Positions 28,562 to 37,275 of a DNA stretch of 64,000 bases are shown one piece after another. Numbering within the stretch: position 1 is the stretch's first letter; every line of letters begins with the position of its first letter. Location of the stretch: the NCBI GenBank assembly GCA_038210445.1, contig JBBQWQ010000013.1, positions 110,048-174,047 of the forward strand. Direction: 5' to 3'. The DNA is from JABFRG01 sp038210445 (GTDB lineage Bacteria > Myxococcota_A > Polyangia > Polyangiales > Polyangiaceae). Below the pieces are notes generated by a model that worked only from the letters and a program-made list of their open reading frames with translations, searched no databases and was not told the origin of the DNA. The translations under genes were made by a program, and so were the position numbers.

Positions 28562-29365
28562 GGGGAGGAGGACGGTGCCTACGCTCCCAGGCTCGGACAC
28601 AGCGCGGAACAGATCGCCTTCCGCCAGCTTGCCGACGATGAACACCTGCTTGACGCCCTGGGCGATGGCGGCGAAGGCCTCTTCGAGCTTCGGCACCATG
28701 CCCTTGGTGACGACGCCGGCCTGGATGGCCGCCTCCGCCTCGGCGCGCCGCAGCCGGGCGATGCGCGAAGTGGGATCGTGGATGTCGCGGAGCACGCCCG
28801 GGACGTCGGAGATGAGCACGAGCCCCTCGGCGCCCAGCTTGACGGCAACGCCGTTGGCCACCGTGTCGGCGTTGATGTTGTACACCTGGCCGCTCGCATC
28901 GGCGCCCAGGCATGCCAGCACCGGGATGAACCCGGCGTCGAGGAGCAGCGAGAGCAGCGCTTCGTTCACACCGGTGACGTCGCCCACGAAGCCGAAATCC
29001 ACCGGCTCCGGGCCGTGCTCGGGCACCACCTTGGGGGGCCGGCGCTTCGCGGCGATGGCCAAGCTCGAGGCGCCGTGAAGGCCCACCGGACGGGCCCCTG
29101 CGCGCACCAGCGCCGCACACAGGTCGACGTTCATCTTGCCGGCCACCACCATCTTCATGACGTCGAGCGTCGCCTCGTCGGTGACGCGCCGGCCCGACAC
29201 GATGATCGGCTCCTGCCCGAGCTTCCTCTGCAGCGCGGTGGCCTGGGCGCCGCCGCCGTGCACCAGCACCGCCCGCGAGACCCGAGCAAGGTCCTTGGCG
29301 AGCACGTGCACTGCCGGGCTGGCTACCACCTCGCCGCCCAGCTTTAGAACGATGCCACCGCTCAC
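28559..29365 (-). CDS. argB: Acetylglutamate kinase
   Basis: 268 aa, second step of arginine biosynthesis: phosphorylation of N-acetylglutamate. Visible family marks are VLKLGGEVV at the N-terminus (ATP lysine), VLVHGGGAQ, the substrate loop GRRVTDEATLDVM, YNINADTVAN and LISDVPGVL. It lacks the long N-terminal helix that marks arginine-inhibited hexameric enzymes, so feedback control is probably absent or different; that is an inference. The GTG start overlaps the argC stop by four bases (GTGA). It is directly followed by repeat copy B, which shares its stop codon. Confidence 0.95.
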   Translation of the reverse strand: MSGGIVLKLGGEVVASPAVHVLAKDLARVSRAVLVHGGGAQATALQRKLGQEPIIVSGRRVTDEATLDVMKMVVAGKMNVDLCAALVRAGARPVGLHGASSLAIAAKRRPPKVVPEHGPEPVDFGFVGDVTGVNEALLSLLLDAGFIPVLACLGADASGQVYNINADTVANGVAVKLGAEGLVLISDVPGVLRDIHDPTSRIARLRRAEAEAAIQAGVVTKGMVPKLEEAFAAIAQGVKQVFIVGKLAEGDLFRAVSEPGSVGTVLLP

Positions 29366-30417
29366 GGGTAGCCGCCCGGGTCCTCAAAAGTGGTCTTTTC
29401 GTCGAGCCCCAACATCAGGTTCATCGATTGAATGGCCTGGCCGGCGCCGCCCTTGATGAGGTTGTCGGTGACCGAAAAGCAGGCCACCGCGCGGAGGCCG
29501 CCTGCCACGTCGCCGCATTGCAGACCCACCTCTGCGTGGTTGGTGCCGCTCACCGCCACCACCTCCGGCAGGCGCTTCTTCGGCACCCGTACGAACGGCT
29601 CCTGGGCGTAGAATTCGGTGTAGAGCGCATGCAATGTCTCGGCCGAGGTGCCGGCGTCTACGTGCGCAAAGCAGGTGGCGAAGATGCCGCGCGAGAGCGG
29701 CGCGCTCACCGGCACGAAGCGAAGGGAGAGGTCCTGGGCGCCCGCCTCGGTGAGGGTCTGGACGATCTCGGGGATGTGCTGGTGGTCCAGCGGCTTGTAG
29801 GTGCGAAGGTTCACCGCGCGCACCGGGTGGTGGGTGCCGGCGGAGGGCGCGATGCCGCTGCCCGACGAGCCGGTGATGCCCACCACCTCGACCGGACCCC
29901 GCAGAAGGCCTTTTTTGGCCAGCGGCAGGAGCGCGAGCTCGATGGTGGTGGCGAAGCAGCCCGGGGAAGCCACGTACTTCGCGTTGCGGATGGCCTCTCG
30001 GTGGAGCTCCGGAAGGCCGTACACGAACGTGCCGTCGAGCTTCTCGGGGCAGGGGTGCTCGGCGCCGTAGTAGCGCTTGTAGACCGCGGCGTCGCGGAGG
30101 CGAAAGTCGCCGGAGAGGTCGACGATCCGCGCGCCGGTGCCCATGAGCGCCGGCATCTTGGTGGCGGAGACCTTGTGGGGCAACCCCAGCAGCACCACGT
30201 CCATGCCCTGGGCCGCCTCTTCCGGGGAGAGCCCCTGGAACACCTGGTCGGTCTGGCCCTCGAGGTTGGGGTGTACCGTGGAGAGCGGCTCGCCGATGAA
30301 ATCCACCGAGGCCACGCGGACCAGCTCCACCTCCGGGTGGACCAGGAGCCGCCGTATCAGTTCGCCACCACCGTATCCGCTGCCGCCAATGACTGCGGCC
30401 TTGAAGCGCTTCGCCAT
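29362..30417 (-). CDS. argC: N-acetyl-gamma-glutamyl-phosphate reductase
   Basis: 351 aa. It catalyses the NADPH-dependent third step of arginine biosynthesis. The Rossmann start AAVIGGSGYGGGELIRRL, the catalytic cysteine in ASPGCFATTIELAL, the ITGSSGSGIAPSAGTHHPVR block and the catalytic-type His in the C-terminal half are all present. Length fits the standard type 1 family. Coupled by GTGA to argB, in the order argC-argB, so steps two and three are made together. The upstream neighbour (M20 peptidase) is divergent, with 122 bp between for promoters. No arginine-specific operator was recognised. Confidence 0.96.
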   Translation of the reverse strand: MAKRFKAAVIGGSGYGGGELIRRLLVHPEVELVRVASVDFIGEPLSTVHPNLEGQTDQVFQGLSPEEAAQGMDVVLLGLPHKVSATKMPALMGTGARIVDLSGDFRLRDAAVYKRYYGAEHPCPEKLDGTFVYGLPELHREAIRNAKYVASPGCFATTIELALLPLAKKGLLRGPVEVVGITGSSGSGIAPSAGTHHPVRAVNLRTYKPLDHQHIPEIVQTLTEAGAQDLSLRFVPVSAPLSRGIFATCFAHVDAGTSAETLHALYTEFYAQEPFVRVPKKRLPEVVAVSGTNHAEVGLQCGDVAGGLRAVACFSVTDNLIKGGAGQAIQSMNLMLGLDEKTTFEDPGGYP

Positions 30418-30539
30418 GAGCGCGGAGGGTAGTCCTTCGGCGCTGGGGATTCAACGTGCTCCGCCGCCGGCGCGTTCTGGCCGCCGTGTTGCGTAGAGGC
30501 CTGGGCGCCGCGCGAAAACGGGCTTATCGTTCGCACTCT

Positions 30540-31733
30540 ATGGATGCGACCACGGTGAAGTCCGGTGACGACGCAGCGGCATGGCTCGAGGGCCGGGAGA
30601 AAGAGCTGGAGACGGCGGTTGCGGAGCTGGTGCGCCTCAACTCATTCACCGAGCACGTGGAGGGGGGCAACGCGGTGGGCGAGCTCCTGCGCAGCTTCCT
30701 CACCATGCCGGGCCTGGGCGCCGAGCGCGTGAAGAGTACACGTTTCGCGGATCACTGGGTCTACCGGAGCGAAGGCGCGCCCACGGCGCCGCCGGTGGCG
30801 CTCATTGGCCACCTCGACACGGTCTTCCCTCCCGGCACCTTCGAGGGCTACCGGCGTGATGGCGATCTGGCCCGCGGCCCCGGCGTCCTCGACATGAAGG
30901 GCGGCCTGGCGGTGGTGGCGTTCGCGCTCCGCGCCCTCGCCGCGACGGTAGGCCTCGGCGCGTTGCCGCCGATTCGCCTGGTCATCGTGGGCGACGAAGA
31001 GGTGGGGTCACCCGAGGGGCAGGGAATCATCCGCAGCGCCATCGCCGGCGCCGACGCCGCGCTGGTGTTCGAAGCCGGACGCGCGGGCGACGCCATCATC
31101 ACCCGCCGCAAGGGCACCGGCGCCATGACCGCGCGGGCCACCGGCAAGGCCGCCCACGCCGGCAATGCGCACAAAGAGGGCGCCAACGCCATCTGGGCAA
31201 TCGCCCGCTTCGTCGATCGCGCACAGGCGCTCACCGACTATGCGCGCGGCGTCACCGTCAACGTCGGGAAGATCGCCGGCGGCCAATCGAAGAACACGGT
31301 GCCCGACCAGGCAGAGGCGCTCCTCGACCTGCGCTTCGAGACCCAGGCCGACGCCGACGCCCTCATCGCCGGCGTGCGGGCTGCAGCCGAGGCTGCCACC
31401 GCGGATCTTCCGGGCACGCGCATCGAGCTCGAGGGCGGCGTCGCGCGTTTGCCGCTCGAGCGCACCCGCGAGAGCGTGGCGCTGCTCTCTGCCTATGGCG
31501 CGGCCGCGAAGCGCTCCGGGCTGGGCAACGTCGAGGCGGGCCTCATCGGCGGCGGCTCCGACGCGAGCACGTCGCACGCCATGGGCATCGCGTCCATCGA
31601 CGGCCTCGGGCCGCGCGGCTCTGGCTTTCACACCAAGGACGAGCAGATCGTGGTGGCGTCGCTGCTGTGGAAGGCCCAGGCGCTGGCGCGATTTCTCGCC
31701 ACCCAGCCGCGCGCCGGGGAGCCTCGGGCGTGA
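30540..31733 (+). CDS. M20 family metallopeptidase (carboxypeptidase G2/ArgE-like)
   Basis: 397 aa from ATG 30540; an in-frame upstream ATG would only add an arginine-rich stretch. The di-zinc site of M20 enzymes is complete: H in LIGHLDTVFP, bridging D in VLDMKGGL, catalytic E in VGDEEVGSPEG, E in VFEAGRAGD and the last H in SGFHTKDEQ. The inserted dimerisation domain (about 180-290, with the HAGNAHKEGANAI motif) is present. The closest plan is glutamate carboxypeptidase, cutting acyl or peptidyl-glutamate bonds; substrate unproven. It overlaps the Rieske oxygenase by four bases (GTGA). Confidence 0.92.
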   Translation: MDATTVKSGDDAAAWLEGREKELETAVAELVRLNSFTEHVEGGNAVGELLRSFLTMPGLGAERVKSTRFADHWVYRSEGAPTAPPVALIGHLDTVFPPGTFEGYRRDGDLARGPGVLDMKGGLAVVAFALRALAATVGLGALPPIRLVIVGDEEVGSPEGQGIIRSAIAGADAALVFEAGRAGDAIITRRKGTGAMTARATGKAAHAGNAHKEGANAIWAIARFVDRAQALTDYARGVTVNVGKIAGGQSKNTVPDQAEALLDLRFETQADADALIAGVRAAAEAATADLPGTRIELEGGVARLPLERTRESVALLSAYGAAAKRSGLGNVEAGLIGGGSDASTSHAMGIASIDGLGPRGSGFHTKDEQIVVASLLWKAQALARFLATQPRAGEPRA

Positions 31734-32749
31734 GCGAGCTCCTCCGCTACTTTCACCCGGTGCTTCCGGCCCGGAAGCTTGGCAAGGGGCCGGTAAAGGT
31801 CTCATTCGATGGCAAAAGCTTCGCGTTCTTCCGCGATCACGAAGGCTGCCCGCGCGCGCTCCTCGATCGCTGCCCGCACCGATTCGCCCCGCTCTCCGCC
31901 GGCCGCGTGCGCCCAGATGGTCGTCTTGCGTGCCCCTATCACGGCTGGCACTTCGATGGCCAAGGTCGCGGTCGGAGCCCTTCGCTGCCGCAGCTCACCG
32001 GCTGCGACGTCCAAGCCTTCGCGGTGCGGGAACAGGATGGCTTCCTGTGGCTCGGGCGCGAGGGGGCGATGATGCCCACCCACGACACCGCCGGCTACGA
32101 GCATGCCGGCGTCTTCACCATGCGCTTCGACGCACCGCTCTTCGTGACCCTCGACAACTTCTGCGAGGACGAGCACACGCCCTACGTGCACACCTACCTC
32201 GGCTGGCTCGAGCGCGACGTCGCCACCGTGGAGTTCGAGGCCGAGAACGGTGCAGACTACACCCGCGTGCACTACCGCGCCCGGCAGCGTCCGGCGCCCA
32301 TCGCCCGCCTGGTGGGCGTGCGCAGCGGCGACTGGTTTCACAACGACTGGGTCACGCGCTTCGACCCAGTGTGCACCACCTACGAGATCTTCTGGAGCTC
32401 TCCCCAGACCGCCGAGCGCCGCCCGCTCTCGCTGCGCGTTCCGGTGTACTTCGTCCCGCTCGACGACCGCACCACCCAGCTCTCTGCCGTGGTTTACGCG
32501 CGCTCCGACTTGGCTCGGCTCCCGCGGCCGCTGATGGCGCTGCTGAAGAAGCTGGCGGTGGGGCTGGTGCGGAACGAGTTCAAGGACGACCGCACCTTTG
32601 TGAAGCACGTGAAAGATACACCTTTCGACACCAAGGGCATGCGCCTGGGCAAGTTCGACAAGCCGCTCATTCACAACCACAAGCTGCTCGAGCGCATCTA
32701 TTGGCAACGTGGCCAAGATGCAGCGCCCACCCAAGGTCCGCGGCCTTGA
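31730..32749 (+). CDS. Rieske 2Fe-2S aromatic-ring-hydroxylating oxygenase-type protein
   Basis: 339 aa from GTG 31730. The N-terminal Rieske domain has both halves of the cluster site: C-P-H (DRCPHRFAPL) and C-P-Y-H (LACPYHGWHFDG), about 17 residues apart. The C-terminal catalytic domain holds the mononuclear iron ligands in DNFCEDEHTPYVHTY, with the H-x4-H pair clear. The usual bridging Asp appears as E or D in EDEH. Such enzymes oxidise aromatic, steroid or amine substrates with a reductase partner, and no reductase gene is in the window. Sitting between an M20 peptidase and a PHP lipoprotein is unusual for the family. Coupled on both sides (GTGA, TGATG). Confidence 0.92.
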   Translation: MSELLRYFHPVLPARKLGKGPVKVSFDGKSFAFFRDHEGCPRALLDRCPHRFAPLSAGRVRPDGRLACPYHGWHFDGQGRGRSPSLPQLTGCDVQAFAVREQDGFLWLGREGAMMPTHDTAGYEHAGVFTMRFDAPLFVTLDNFCEDEHTPYVHTYLGWLERDVATVEFEAENGADYTRVHYRARQRPAPIARLVGVRSGDWFHNDWVTRFDPVCTTYEIFWSSPQTAERRPLSLRVPVYFVPLDDRTTQLSAVVYARSDLARLPRPLMALLKKLAVGLVRNEFKDDRTFVKHVKDTPFDTKGMRLGKFDKPLIHNHKLLERIYWQRGQDAAPTQGPRP

Positions 32750-35352
32750 TGCGTCGTAAGAACATGTCTCGCCGCTGCATCGTGCTCGGGCTCGCAGCAG
32801 CGTTTCTCGGTTGCCCGCCTCACGAAGACTACACGCCACTCATCGAAATCTCGCCCAACGCCGCGGCGCGAGGCTGCCTCATCCCTTCGCACTGCGCCCC
32901 CGCCGCCGAGCCGCCCAAAGCCGCGCGCGCCACCGTGCACGTTCTGCGGCCGGGCGAAGAGCTCGGGGGCCCCAACGCCGTGGGCCGGCCGGGCGACCTC
33001 ATCCTGCAGAACGACGAGGTGGCCTTCGTCATCGACCAGCTGGGAAGCAGCGCAGGCTTCGCCGAGAGCGGCGGCAACCTGGTCGACGCCGCCGACGCCA
33101 AGGTGCGCAAGGACGAGCTCGGTCAAATTTTTTCGTACTTCGGCACCTTCCCGCGCCAGGGGGTGTACACCGAGATTTCTTCGCGCGAGGCGCCCGATGG
33201 CTCGGCCACGGTGACGGCAGTGGGCCGCGAGCTCTACGAACCGCAGCTTCGCGTGACCACGGTGTACGCGCTCCAGCCCGCAGACCGCGCGCTCCTTCTC
33301 ACCACCACCCTCGAGAACCGCAGCGACCACCCGGTCGACGGCCTCGCCCTCGGCGACGCCGTGCAGTGGGGCGGAGCAGAGAAGTTCGCGCCCGGCAAGG
33401 CGGTGGGTTTTCGTGGCGACTCCAAGGGGCCGTTTGTGGGCGCCATCGGCACCTTCACCAGCTACGCCATCACCTCCACCGAGGGCGAGATCGCGTGCCA
33501 GAGCGGCGGGTCGTGGACCGACACCTTCCAGTCCAAGCTGGCGCGCTTGGCGCCCCGGAAAAGCGTGACGTATACACGCGTATTCGTGGTGGGTGAGCGC
33601 CCCGATTCGTCGAGCGTCGTGTCGGAGCTCATCCGCGCTGGCGGCGGCGACGTGGGCCACGTGGCGCTCAAGCTCCAAGACGCCAACGGCGCGCCGCTGC
33701 CGGTGGCGGTGGGGAGCAAAGCCGTGTTCAGCGGCGAGGGCGGCGGCGATCTCTTCAGCCTGGTGGCCACCGCGGTGGGGCCCTCCTTCGAGGGCGACGT
33801 TCCGCTGGGCAAGCTTCGCGTCCGCTTCGAAGGCGGCGGCGGACGCCGTGGCCTCGGCGATCCTCTGCCCATCACGGTAGGCAAGGGCAGCGTGGCCACC
33901 GCCACGCTCCCTGCATCGTCGGCAGCGGCCGCCTCCTTCTCGTGCGTGCAGGCCGGCGCCCGTGAGCCCTCTCCCTGCAAGATCACCGTCGAGGGCACCG
34001 GCGGCACCAAGACGCCCGACTTCGGCCCCGCGCCCAATGCGGTGGCGCGCAACCAGGTGAACACCGCCACCGGGCTCGCGCGGGTTCCGCTCTCGCCTGG
34101 CAGCTACCGCTTTACGGCTTCGCGCGGCACCGAGTACGAACCGGTGGTCCGCGAGGCCATCATCGCCGACGCAGGCTTGTATGAGGGCACCTTCGAGCTC
34201 TCGCGGGTCGTCGACACCAGCGGCTACGTCGCGGCCGACTTTCATCAGCACACCATGCTGGGCGCCGACGCGCCGGTCTCCACCGAGAGCCGCGTCGTGT
34301 CCAACGTGGCCGCGGGGCTAGAGGTCGCGGTCTCCACCGAGCACAACACCGTGGTCGACCTCTCCCAGGTGGCCAAGCGCCTCGGCGTCGACAAGCACAT
34401 CGTTCACCTCTCTGGCGTGGAGATCACCAGCGACGCCAGCCGCGCACCCTTCGGCCATCTCAACGTGTTTCCGCTGCCGGTTTTTCCCCATAAGCCGCGC
34501 GGCGGCGCTCCCGTCGTGCGCGACCGTCTGGCCTCCGACCTCTTCACCGAGATGCTGGCGCGCGCGGAGCGGCCCATCGTTCAGGTGAACCATCCGCGGA
34601 GCGGCAAGACCGGCTACTTCGAGCTCCTCGCCTTCGATCCACAGCGCGGCGTGGGCACGGGGCCCGGCTACGACGCGCGCTTCGACGTGCTCGAGGTGTG
34701 GAACGGCCACGCCGCCGAGGAGCGCGATCGGGTGCTCGAGGACTATCTTTCGCTGCTCCGCACCGGCCACCCGGTGACCCCTACCGCCAACACCGATACC
34801 CACGGGGTGGTGGGGCAGGAACCCGGTTTGCCGCGCACCTACGTGCGCATGGACGACAATCGGGTGGCGGGCTGGGACGCGGCGCGAACCGCTGCGCTGG
34901 TGACGAGCTTGCGGTCGGTACGCGACGTGGTGCTCACCGATGGTCCGTTCCTTCGGGTGACCACCGAAGCCGCCGGGAGCAAGCCCAAGAGCCCCGGCGC
35001 GGTGGTGAGCGGCAAACGCGTGCGCGTCCGCGTGCATGTAGAGTGCACGAACAACGCGAAGGTCGACCAAGTGGAGCTGCGGTTCGCCAGCGGCGCCAAG
35101 GCCATCAGCAAGCCGGTGGTCCTCCGGGAGCTGGCGCGCAAGGGCGAGGGAGCGTTCTTGATGAAGGTTCTGGCGGCGGATCTGGTCTTCGATGTGGCTC
35201 CCGCCGCCGACGATGCCTTCGTGGTGGTCGGTCGCGGCGCGCAGACGCTGGCGCCGCTCGCCGCTTCGCCCATCGGCGACATGCCGGTGTTCGCCATGAC
35301 CAGCGCCACGTTCCTCGATGCAGATGGCGACAAGAAGTCGCTCGGTCTCTAG
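32749..35352 (+). CDS. CehA/McbA-type PHP-domain lipoprotein
   Basis: 867 aa from ATG 32749 in a TGATG overlap. The N-terminus is a lipoprotein signal (RRCIVLGLAAAFLGC, cysteine near residue 22). The first 480 residues are beta-rich. The C-terminal PHP metallohydrolase domain begins about residue 490 with H-x-H (ADFHQHTMLGADAP) and continues with VSTEHNTV, VNHPRSGKTGYFE, LEVWNG and TANTDTHG, the ordered metal ligands of CehA-like proteins. It is probably surface exposed or periplasmic. Known CehA proteins cleave phosphoester or carbamate bonds; the substrate here is unknown. The stop TAG is the first triplet of repeat copy C. Confidence 0.9.
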   Translation: MRRKNMSRRCIVLGLAAAFLGCPPHEDYTPLIEISPNAAARGCLIPSHCAPAAEPPKAARATVHVLRPGEELGGPNAVGRPGDLILQNDEVAFVIDQLGSSAGFAESGGNLVDAADAKVRKDELGQIFSYFGTFPRQGVYTEISSREAPDGSATVTAVGRELYEPQLRVTTVYALQPADRALLLTTTLENRSDHPVDGLALGDAVQWGGAEKFAPGKAVGFRGDSKGPFVGAIGTFTSYAITSTEGEIACQSGGSWTDTFQSKLARLAPRKSVTYTRVFVVGERPDSSSVVSELIRAGGGDVGHVALKLQDANGAPLPVAVGSKAVFSGEGGGDLFSLVATAVGPSFEGDVPLGKLRVRFEGGGGRRGLGDPLPITVGKGSVATATLPASSAAAASFSCVQAGAREPSPCKITVEGTGGTKTPDFGPAPNAVARNQVNTATGLARVPLSPGSYRFTASRGTEYEPVVREAIIADAGLYEGTFELSRVVDTSGYVAADFHQHTMLGADAPVSTESRVVSNVAAGLEVAVSTEHNTVVDLSQVAKRLGVDKHIVHLSGVEITSDASRAPFGHLNVFPLPVFPHKPRGGAPVVRDRLASDLFTEMLARAERPIVQVNHPRSGKTGYFELLAFDPQRGVGTGPGYDARFDVLEVWNGHAAEERDRVLEDYLSLLRTGHPVTPTANTDTHGVVGQEPGLPRTYVRMDDNRVAGWDAARTAALVTSLRSVRDVVLTDGPFLRVTTEAAGSKPKSPGAVVSGKRVRVRVHVECTNNAKVDQVELRFASGAKAISKPVVLRELARKGEGAFLMKVLAADLVFDVAPAADDAFVVVGRGAQTLAPLAASPIGDMPVFAMTSATFLDADGDKKSLGL

Positions 35353-35559
35353 GTGGATGGTGTTTTTGGCCGATACCTTCGGGATGCCTTCGCCTCCCGT
35401 CCTCACGAACAGGAGTTCGCTCCGGGCGCTGCCCCCAGCGAACGCGCCTCCCTCGGTCTCGGCCAAAAACTCTCAGTCTCCTGCTTGGCGGTCTCCGCCG
35501 CCGCGCAGCCTCCCGGACCGGAATGGCCACGTAGCCGACGAAAAACACCAGCCACCTAG
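35350..35559 (+). repeat. Dispersed structured intergenic element, copy C (stop-to-stop)
   Basis: 210 bp that exactly fill the gap between two convergent genes: the left end is the TAG of the PHP gene, the right end (CTA, 35556-35558) is the TAG of the leftward gene. CTAG occurs at both edges (35349-35352 and 35556-35559). The 5' arm (35352-35377) can pair with the middle arm (35455-35481) or with the 3' arm (CGAAAAACACCAGCCACC, 35539-35556), which is the better match for its outer half. P2 is type 1; P3 is CGCTG/CAGCG. Confidence 0.92.
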
Positions 35560-35813
35560 CCGGTGGCTTTGGCGATGAGCTTGGAGAGCTCGGGGCAGCA
35601 GGCGTCGTAGCGCAGGTCGCCGTTGCCGGCCTTGTCGATCTTCACGCGCACCTGCTTGGCCTCGCCTCCGTGGGTGGGGCAGGTCACACCCTCGAGCTTG
35701 GCCCCAAGGTCCTTGCCCATCTGCGTGAGCGCAGCCCGCACTCGGCTGTCCTTGACGTCTTTCGCGGCCACGTCCTTGCCCTGAATCCAGATCGTCACCT
35801 GAACGTCCACCAT
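35556..35813 (-). CDS. Small cysteine-containing protein of unknown function
   Basis: 85 aa. One compact alpha/beta protein starting VDVQVTIWIQGKDVAAKDVKD, with cysteines in VTCPTHGGEA and YDACCPEL. A single CPTH plus CC near the end could bind a metal, but no known zinc ribbon fits. No signal peptide and no relation recognised. It converges on the PHP gene and shares its stop codon with the right end of repeat copy C. It is divergent from the ArsC-like gene at 35898, with about 85 bp between. Confidence 0.7.
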   Translation of the reverse strand: MVDVQVTIWIQGKDVAAKDVKDSRVRAALTQMGKDLGAKLEGVTCPTHGGEAKQVRVKIDKAGNGDLRYDACCPELSKLIAKATG

Positions 35814-35897
35814 CGCGCCGAGCCTCCTCCTCCGAGGCTATGCAACGATCCGCCGGCCATCAACGCTTGGCGGCCCCGCCATGGTAGAAAACATGCG

Positions 35898-36263
35898 GTG
35901 AAATCTGCCTCGATCCTCAGCTATGCCGGTTGCAGCACCTGCGCCAAGGCCTTGGCCTGGCTCCGCGCGCACGAAGTTTCTATCGACGTGCGGCCCATCG
36001 TCGACCGACCGCCTACGCGCGCCGAGCTCGCCCGCTGGGTGCCCAAAAGCGGCCTGCCGGTGCGCAAGTGGCTGAATACGAGTGGCCAGAGCTACCGCGC
36101 CCTGGGCGCGGCAAAGGCCGCGTCCACCACCGACGAAACCTGGCTTCAGCGGCTCTCCGAAGACGGCAAGCTGGTGAAACGCCCGGTGCTCGTGGTGGAC
36201 GGCGCCGAGGTGGTGCTCGTGGGCTTCTCGCCCGACGCCTACGCCAAAGCCTTCCAAGGCTGA
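35898..36263 (+). CDS. ArsC/Spx-family thioredoxin-fold protein
   Basis: 121 aa from GTG 35898. The start SILSYAGCSTCAKALAWL has the Cys-x-x-Cys active-site loop of the ArsC/Spx/YffB family (C-S-T-C), then a helical insertion (TRAELARWVPKSGLPVRKWLNTSG, with the typical 'kWlntsG' phrase). VKRPVLVVDGAEVVLVGFSPDAY holds the cis-proline and GF block. It is near YffB/MgsR in type; the arsenate-reductase Arg triad is not evident, so a general thiol-reductase or regulatory role is more likely. Followed 75 bp later by tRNA-Pro. Confidence 0.88.
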   Translation: MKSASILSYAGCSTCAKALAWLRAHEVSIDVRPIVDRPPTRAELARWVPKSGLPVRKWLNTSGQSYRALGAAKAASTTDETWLQRLSEDGKLVKRPVLVVDGAEVVLVGFSPDAYAKAFQG

Positions 36264-36337
36264 CCTACAGTCTTTTTTCGAGCGCGCGCGAATCCTGTTG
36301 CAAGGGCGTCATCGGTCGCATAGGGTCCGCCGCAGCT

Positions 36338-36412
36338 CGGGGCGTAGCGCAGCCTGGTTAGCGCACTAGACTGGGGGTCTAGGGGTCGGTGGTTCGAATC
36401 CACTCGCCCCGA
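36338..36412 (+). tRNA. tRNA-Pro (anticodon GGG)
   Basis: Acceptor CGGGGCG/CGCCCCG, D-arm GCGC-AGCCTGGTTA-GCGC, anticodon stem CTAGA/TCTAG around CTGGGGG (anticodon GGG at 36373-36375), T-arm GGTGG-TTCGAAT-CCACT (one mismatch-tolerant pair). Discriminator A; CCA not encoded. The leftward gene at 36495 converges from the other side. Confidence 0.96.
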
Positions 36413-36494
36413 CTATTTGGATCCCCGGAGCGCGCCTCGGTCAAACGGTGCGCGCTCCGGGAGCCACTTTCCCCCGTAGCCGCTGCGAGAGGGG

Positions 36495-37085
36495 CTAGGT
36501 CAGGCACAGCGCGCTACACTCGACGCGCGTGCTGCTCGTGCTGCTCGTGCTGCTCGTGGTGGCCAAGGCTGCGCGCAGGATGGCCCGCGCTTCGTCCAGG
36601 CGAGCGTGGCTTTGCTCCGCTCCCGGCCAAAGCAGCGTGAACCGTCCGCGGGCGTACCGAAACCGCAGGTCTTGCCCCAGGTGGAAGGCTTGCAGTCGCG
36701 TCCGCAGCTCCGGCGAGAGCACCCGATCGGCCATGGTGATCGGCGTGGCGCGAATCCCGAACGCCGAGTCGAACGCCTCGTCGCCGGTGGGCACAGGGCC
36801 GGTGCGGCCGTGCACGACCGTGAGATCGAGCAGGAGCGGCACCTCGGGGACGATGCTGGCCCGGGTGTGCACGCGCCCGCGTACCCACACGGTGGCGATC
36901 TCGTGGCCGTCGCCGCGCAGCACGCCCTCGACCAGGGCCAGCCGCCGCGCGCGCGCGTAGGTCGCCCAGCAAGCGAGCCAGGTGCGCTCGTCGCTCTTAC
37001 GCAGCCCTTCCGCGAGCACGAACCCGGCGATCACGGCGAGCAGCGTGAGAAGGGAGAGGGGGAGGAGGAGAAGCTCGAGGCCCAT
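36495..37085 (-). CDS. Membrane-anchored protein of unknown function
   Basis: 196 aa. The N-terminal 25 residues form one membrane helix (LELLLLPLSLLTLLAVIAGFVLA). The rest, about 165 residues, is a soluble domain with alternating strands and helices (TVWVRGRVHTRASIVPEVPLLLDL) and no catalytic motif. The C-terminus has a run of Thr-Ser-Ser triplets, encoded by a 9-bp DNA tandem repeat (about 36530-36558). That suggests repeat expansion at the end of the gene. The family is not recognised. It is divergent from the gene at 37276. Confidence 0.7.
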   Translation of the reverse strand: MGLELLLLPLSLLTLLAVIAGFVLAEGLRKSDERTWLACWATYARARRLALVEGVLRGDGHEIATVWVRGRVHTRASIVPEVPLLLDLTVVHGRTGPVPTGDEAFDSAFGIRATPITMADRVLSPELRTRLQAFHLGQDLRFRYARGRFTLLWPGAEQSHARLDEARAILRAALATTSSTSSTSSTRVECSALCLT

Positions 37086-37275
37086 GCTGCGTGCTTCGTT
37101 ACGATGCCATGCCGAGCCGACGGCGGCAGGGTTGCGTCACGTTTGTCGAATTTTCCCGCGAGAGCTGCAGGCGCGGAGCCACGCTTCACGAGAGCCAGCT
37201 GCGCTCCCGACACCGCGGGCCACAAAAAAACGTGATCCACTTTACGAATCGGCGCCTGCGGTTACGCTGAAAGGA

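Noticed and set aside
31165..32748. In-frame extension of the PHP lipoprotein through the M20 and Rieske genes
   Set aside because: The upstream part is a shadow frame; the TGATG overlap and the lipoprotein signal fix the start at 32749.
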